A stretch of DNA of 64,000 nt from Chlorops oryzae (lineage: Eukaryota > Arthropoda > Insecta > Diptera > Chloropidae). Under the pieces are notes generated by a model, which saw only the letters and a program-made list of their open reading frames with translations, had not been told where the DNA came from and did not search any database. Where the stretch lies: contig CM035808.1 in assembly GCA_020466095.1 (NCBI GenBank), forward strand, positions 36,535,502 to 36,599,501, in the 5' to 3' direction. Both the position numbers and the translations under genes were made by a program. Below, piece after piece: positions 62,408-64,000 of the stretch (positions are counted from its first letter, which is position 1; each line of letters opens with the position of its first letter).

Positions 62408-62979
62408 CTAGTAAAAAATGATAACTTCAAAATATTATATATACTAGTATTCATATGTATTTATGAATACGGTCCCACCCATGACACTCATTTTTTAGGT
62501 TTAAGCTCATAATAAGGTTTGTGCTCAGAATTGCTGTGACGGGTGTCCCGGGTAGGACCCTTTTTCGTGGAATTACCCATATGTATTATGGAAATAAATT
62601 AGAAAATCATTTGTTAATTATACCATTTTCATACCAAAATGGCTCCGAAATATAGAAAATGAAAAGAAAATAAAAAAAAATTTCACTTTGATGGTAAAAA
62701 ATTCCTTGAAATTGCAAACTATGCTCTTAAAAAGGCGTGGCAATTGGCTATTAAACTGTATAAAATACTTTTTTTTTTAAATACGTTTAGGTGAAAAAAT
62801 TTTATTTTCTTAAGCTACTTCAGATTTAATTCTTCCCCTTGAAACTCCTTAAGGTTAGATTTTAGACACCCCCTCTGATACGATTTGTTGTTCACAATGA
62901 CCTTCTCTACCAATCTCATAAAGAAAAGCACTTTAACCTATCGTGCCTTTCATGTTGACATCACGAGATGTTGGCTTAC

Positions 62980-63096
62980 CAGATCAAGCGGTAGCAACAG
63001 GAGCATGGCCAGATAAAGAATGTTCTTATTAGACTCGCTACAATGCCCTATTAGAATACTATCAAGCTGTTGTGCTGCAAGTGAAGCAAAAAGTAT
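62980..63096 (-). CDS. Candidate upstream coding exon (possibly snazarus N-terminal membrane segment)
   Basis: The minus strand has a good acceptor (TTTCGCCTTAG) and donor (GTAAGC) bounding 39 open codons, rich in hydrophobic residues (ILFASLAAQQLDSI...NKNILYLAMLLLLPLDL). SNX13/25-group proteins have N-terminal membrane anchors, which would fit. The phase does not join directly to the 62407 exon, so another exon would be needed between. Could be chance. Confidence 0.3.
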
Positions 63097-63301
63097 CTAA
63101 GGCGAAAGGCGACAAAAACATTTAAAGTAAACTAAAAAAGCTTTTAAAAATCATTTAAGGTTTTTGAAAGTTGGAATTTTTAAAGAAAATTGTTACATAC
63201 TCATATGTATTCATGTTACTGAAGATCCCAGCAAATATTTTAGGAAAGATTATATACCTATATGAGTCTGAAAGTTTTAAAATATATGAGGGACGGAAAT
63301 A

Positions 63302-63433
63302 GTTAGGTAGCCATAGTTGGGCACCCAGAGTTACAGAGTTGGTAGCCAGAGTTAGGTAGCCAGAGTTAGGTAGCCAGAGTTAGGTAGCCAGAGTTAGGTA
63401 GCCAGAGTTAGGTAGCCATAGTTGGGCAGCCAG
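63302..63433. repeat. 14-bp minisatellite
   Basis: About nine tandem units of GTTAGGTAGCCAGA with variants (CATAGTTGGGC) at both ends. The unit length is not a multiple of three, so it does not encode a protein repeat. Confidence 0.92.
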
Positions 63434-63692
63434 CATGAAAATAAACTGGAATATCAATGTAAGCTATGTGTCTCCAGATTTAATCAGCAAGCCGGACTTT
63501 ACGCTCATATGAGGAGCTGCCATATGAACGTCTAGATATTTAAAAATAGTCTGCTCTGAATCGGGCTATTCAACTGTATAAAAAGTTTTTTATACTCTTT
63601 TTAATAATACTGACAATTTAAAATTTCCAAGTCTTACAGTATGGAAGAATGGCAATATCGATTTCCCCCCTAAATTTTCTTAATTTTTTAAG

Positions 63693-64000
63693 GACCCTAC
63701 CGGATTAACCGTATCAATGATTCGTAGACAAATTGGTTGGACAGATAAAAATACTCAGAAGGCAAAGTCAGTCAATATATCGCCTTCGATTGCCACTGAT
63801 GATGTTGGGGAATTGCCGGAAAAAATTTTTACGCAAAAAAACAATTTAAGAGATGGTATGTTCGTGTCTCAAGTTTTGTTTTGTCAAATTGTGTTTAGTT
63901 CATTGTTATTTTAATCCTTAGTAACTACAATTCAGCAACGCCATGGTCAGCCATCTGATCAACCTTTTGCTGTCAATAAGCTCTATCCTCAACGACGTTT
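63693..64000 (+). CDS. Unidentified gene, two exons, runs off the right edge
   Basis: Exon 63693-63855 (acceptor TTTTTTAAG, donor GTATGT) and exon 63922 onward (acceptor TTAATCCTTAG) join in phase across a 66-bp intron. The reading runs DPTGLTVSMIRRQIGWTDKN ... PSIATDDVGELPEKIFTQ ... then GQPSDQPFAVNKLYPQRRF to the window end. The composition is typical of a real, partly disordered protein. No domain was recognised. The upstream exon(s) were not found, so whether Met63717 is the start is unknown. It lies on the opposite strand from snazarus, head-to-head or overlapping its 5' region. Confidence 0.6.

Noticed and set aside
1..64000. CRISPR array, operon, riboswitch or other prokaryotic system
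   Set aside because: The window is clearly insect nuclear DNA with spliced genes; the tandem arrays at 35-37.6 kb and 63.3 kb are simple satellites without spacers.

Overview
The window is nuclear DNA from an insect, most likely a higher fly (Diptera, Brachycera) and plausibly a tephritid. This rests on the protein similarities I recognise (LPCAT, UBE2H, a calaxin-type EF-hand protein, an SDR16C-type dehydrogenase, the sorting nexin snazarus), short GT-AG introns inside compact genes, AT-rich non-coding DNA, and very heavy loading with mariner, hAT, gypsy and SINE copies. The species assignment is inference.

Layout, left to right. 1-11938 (minus): 5' part of a lysophosphatidylcholine acyltransferase gene (LPCAT). 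Its first coding exon is at 11711-11938 and the next three are at 1-550. The 11.2 kb first intron is packed with transposon remnants: a tRNA-derived SINE, a TTAA-flanked piggyBac-like MITE, TA-flanked MITEs, two hAT MITEs and a deleted mariner. 12-24 kb: gene-poor DNA with a LINE fragment, a large hairpin, a Harbinger-like MITE, hAT elements and pogo-like MITEs. 24141-24686 (plus): an intact single-exon UBE2H-type ubiquitin-conjugating enzyme. 24.7-32.1 kb: repeats and inverted repeats. 32130-34192 (plus): a five-exon calaxin/EFCAB1-like EF-hand gene. 35046-37594: a 2.5 kb tandem array of the 7-mer TATAAAA. 38-41 kb: a pogo-like element interrupted by a hAT element. 41785-49199 (plus): a six-exon short-chain dehydrogenase with a clear TATA box and a 23-nt first coding exon. 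49.4-51.3 kb: a pogo-like element with a nested hAT MITE, then a SINE. 51671-57089: a near-complete 5.4 kb hAT transposon with an 8-bp target duplication; a 5'-truncated Ty3/gypsy retrotransposon lies in intron 1 of its transposase gene and a small hairpin MITE in intron 3. 58549-62407 (minus): ten exons of the sorting nexin snazarus/SNX25 (PXA, RGS, PX, Nexin_C), with its 5' end not resolved. 63693-64000 (plus): two exons of an unrecognised gene running off the right edge.

The host genes are ordinary single-copy eukaryotic genes with no operon logic. LPCAT and snazarus both concern membrane lipid biology, UBE2H is a ubiquitin E2, and the calaxin homologue points to ciliary or sperm-flagellar dynein regulation, but proximity does not imply a shared pathway. 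From memory, and unverified, several of these genes are X-linked near neighbours in Drosophila, so the block may be conserved synteny on that chromosome arm.

The most interesting material is in the mobile DNA. There are about ten hAT-type insertions, most with near-perfect 8-bp duplications and each with its own subterminal repeat motif. One carries four exact TATCGATA sites, the DRE motif bound by the hAT-derived host protein DREF. The large hAT keeps all its splice phases, yet has a D-to-E change at a likely catalytic position and two compensating homopolymer indels.
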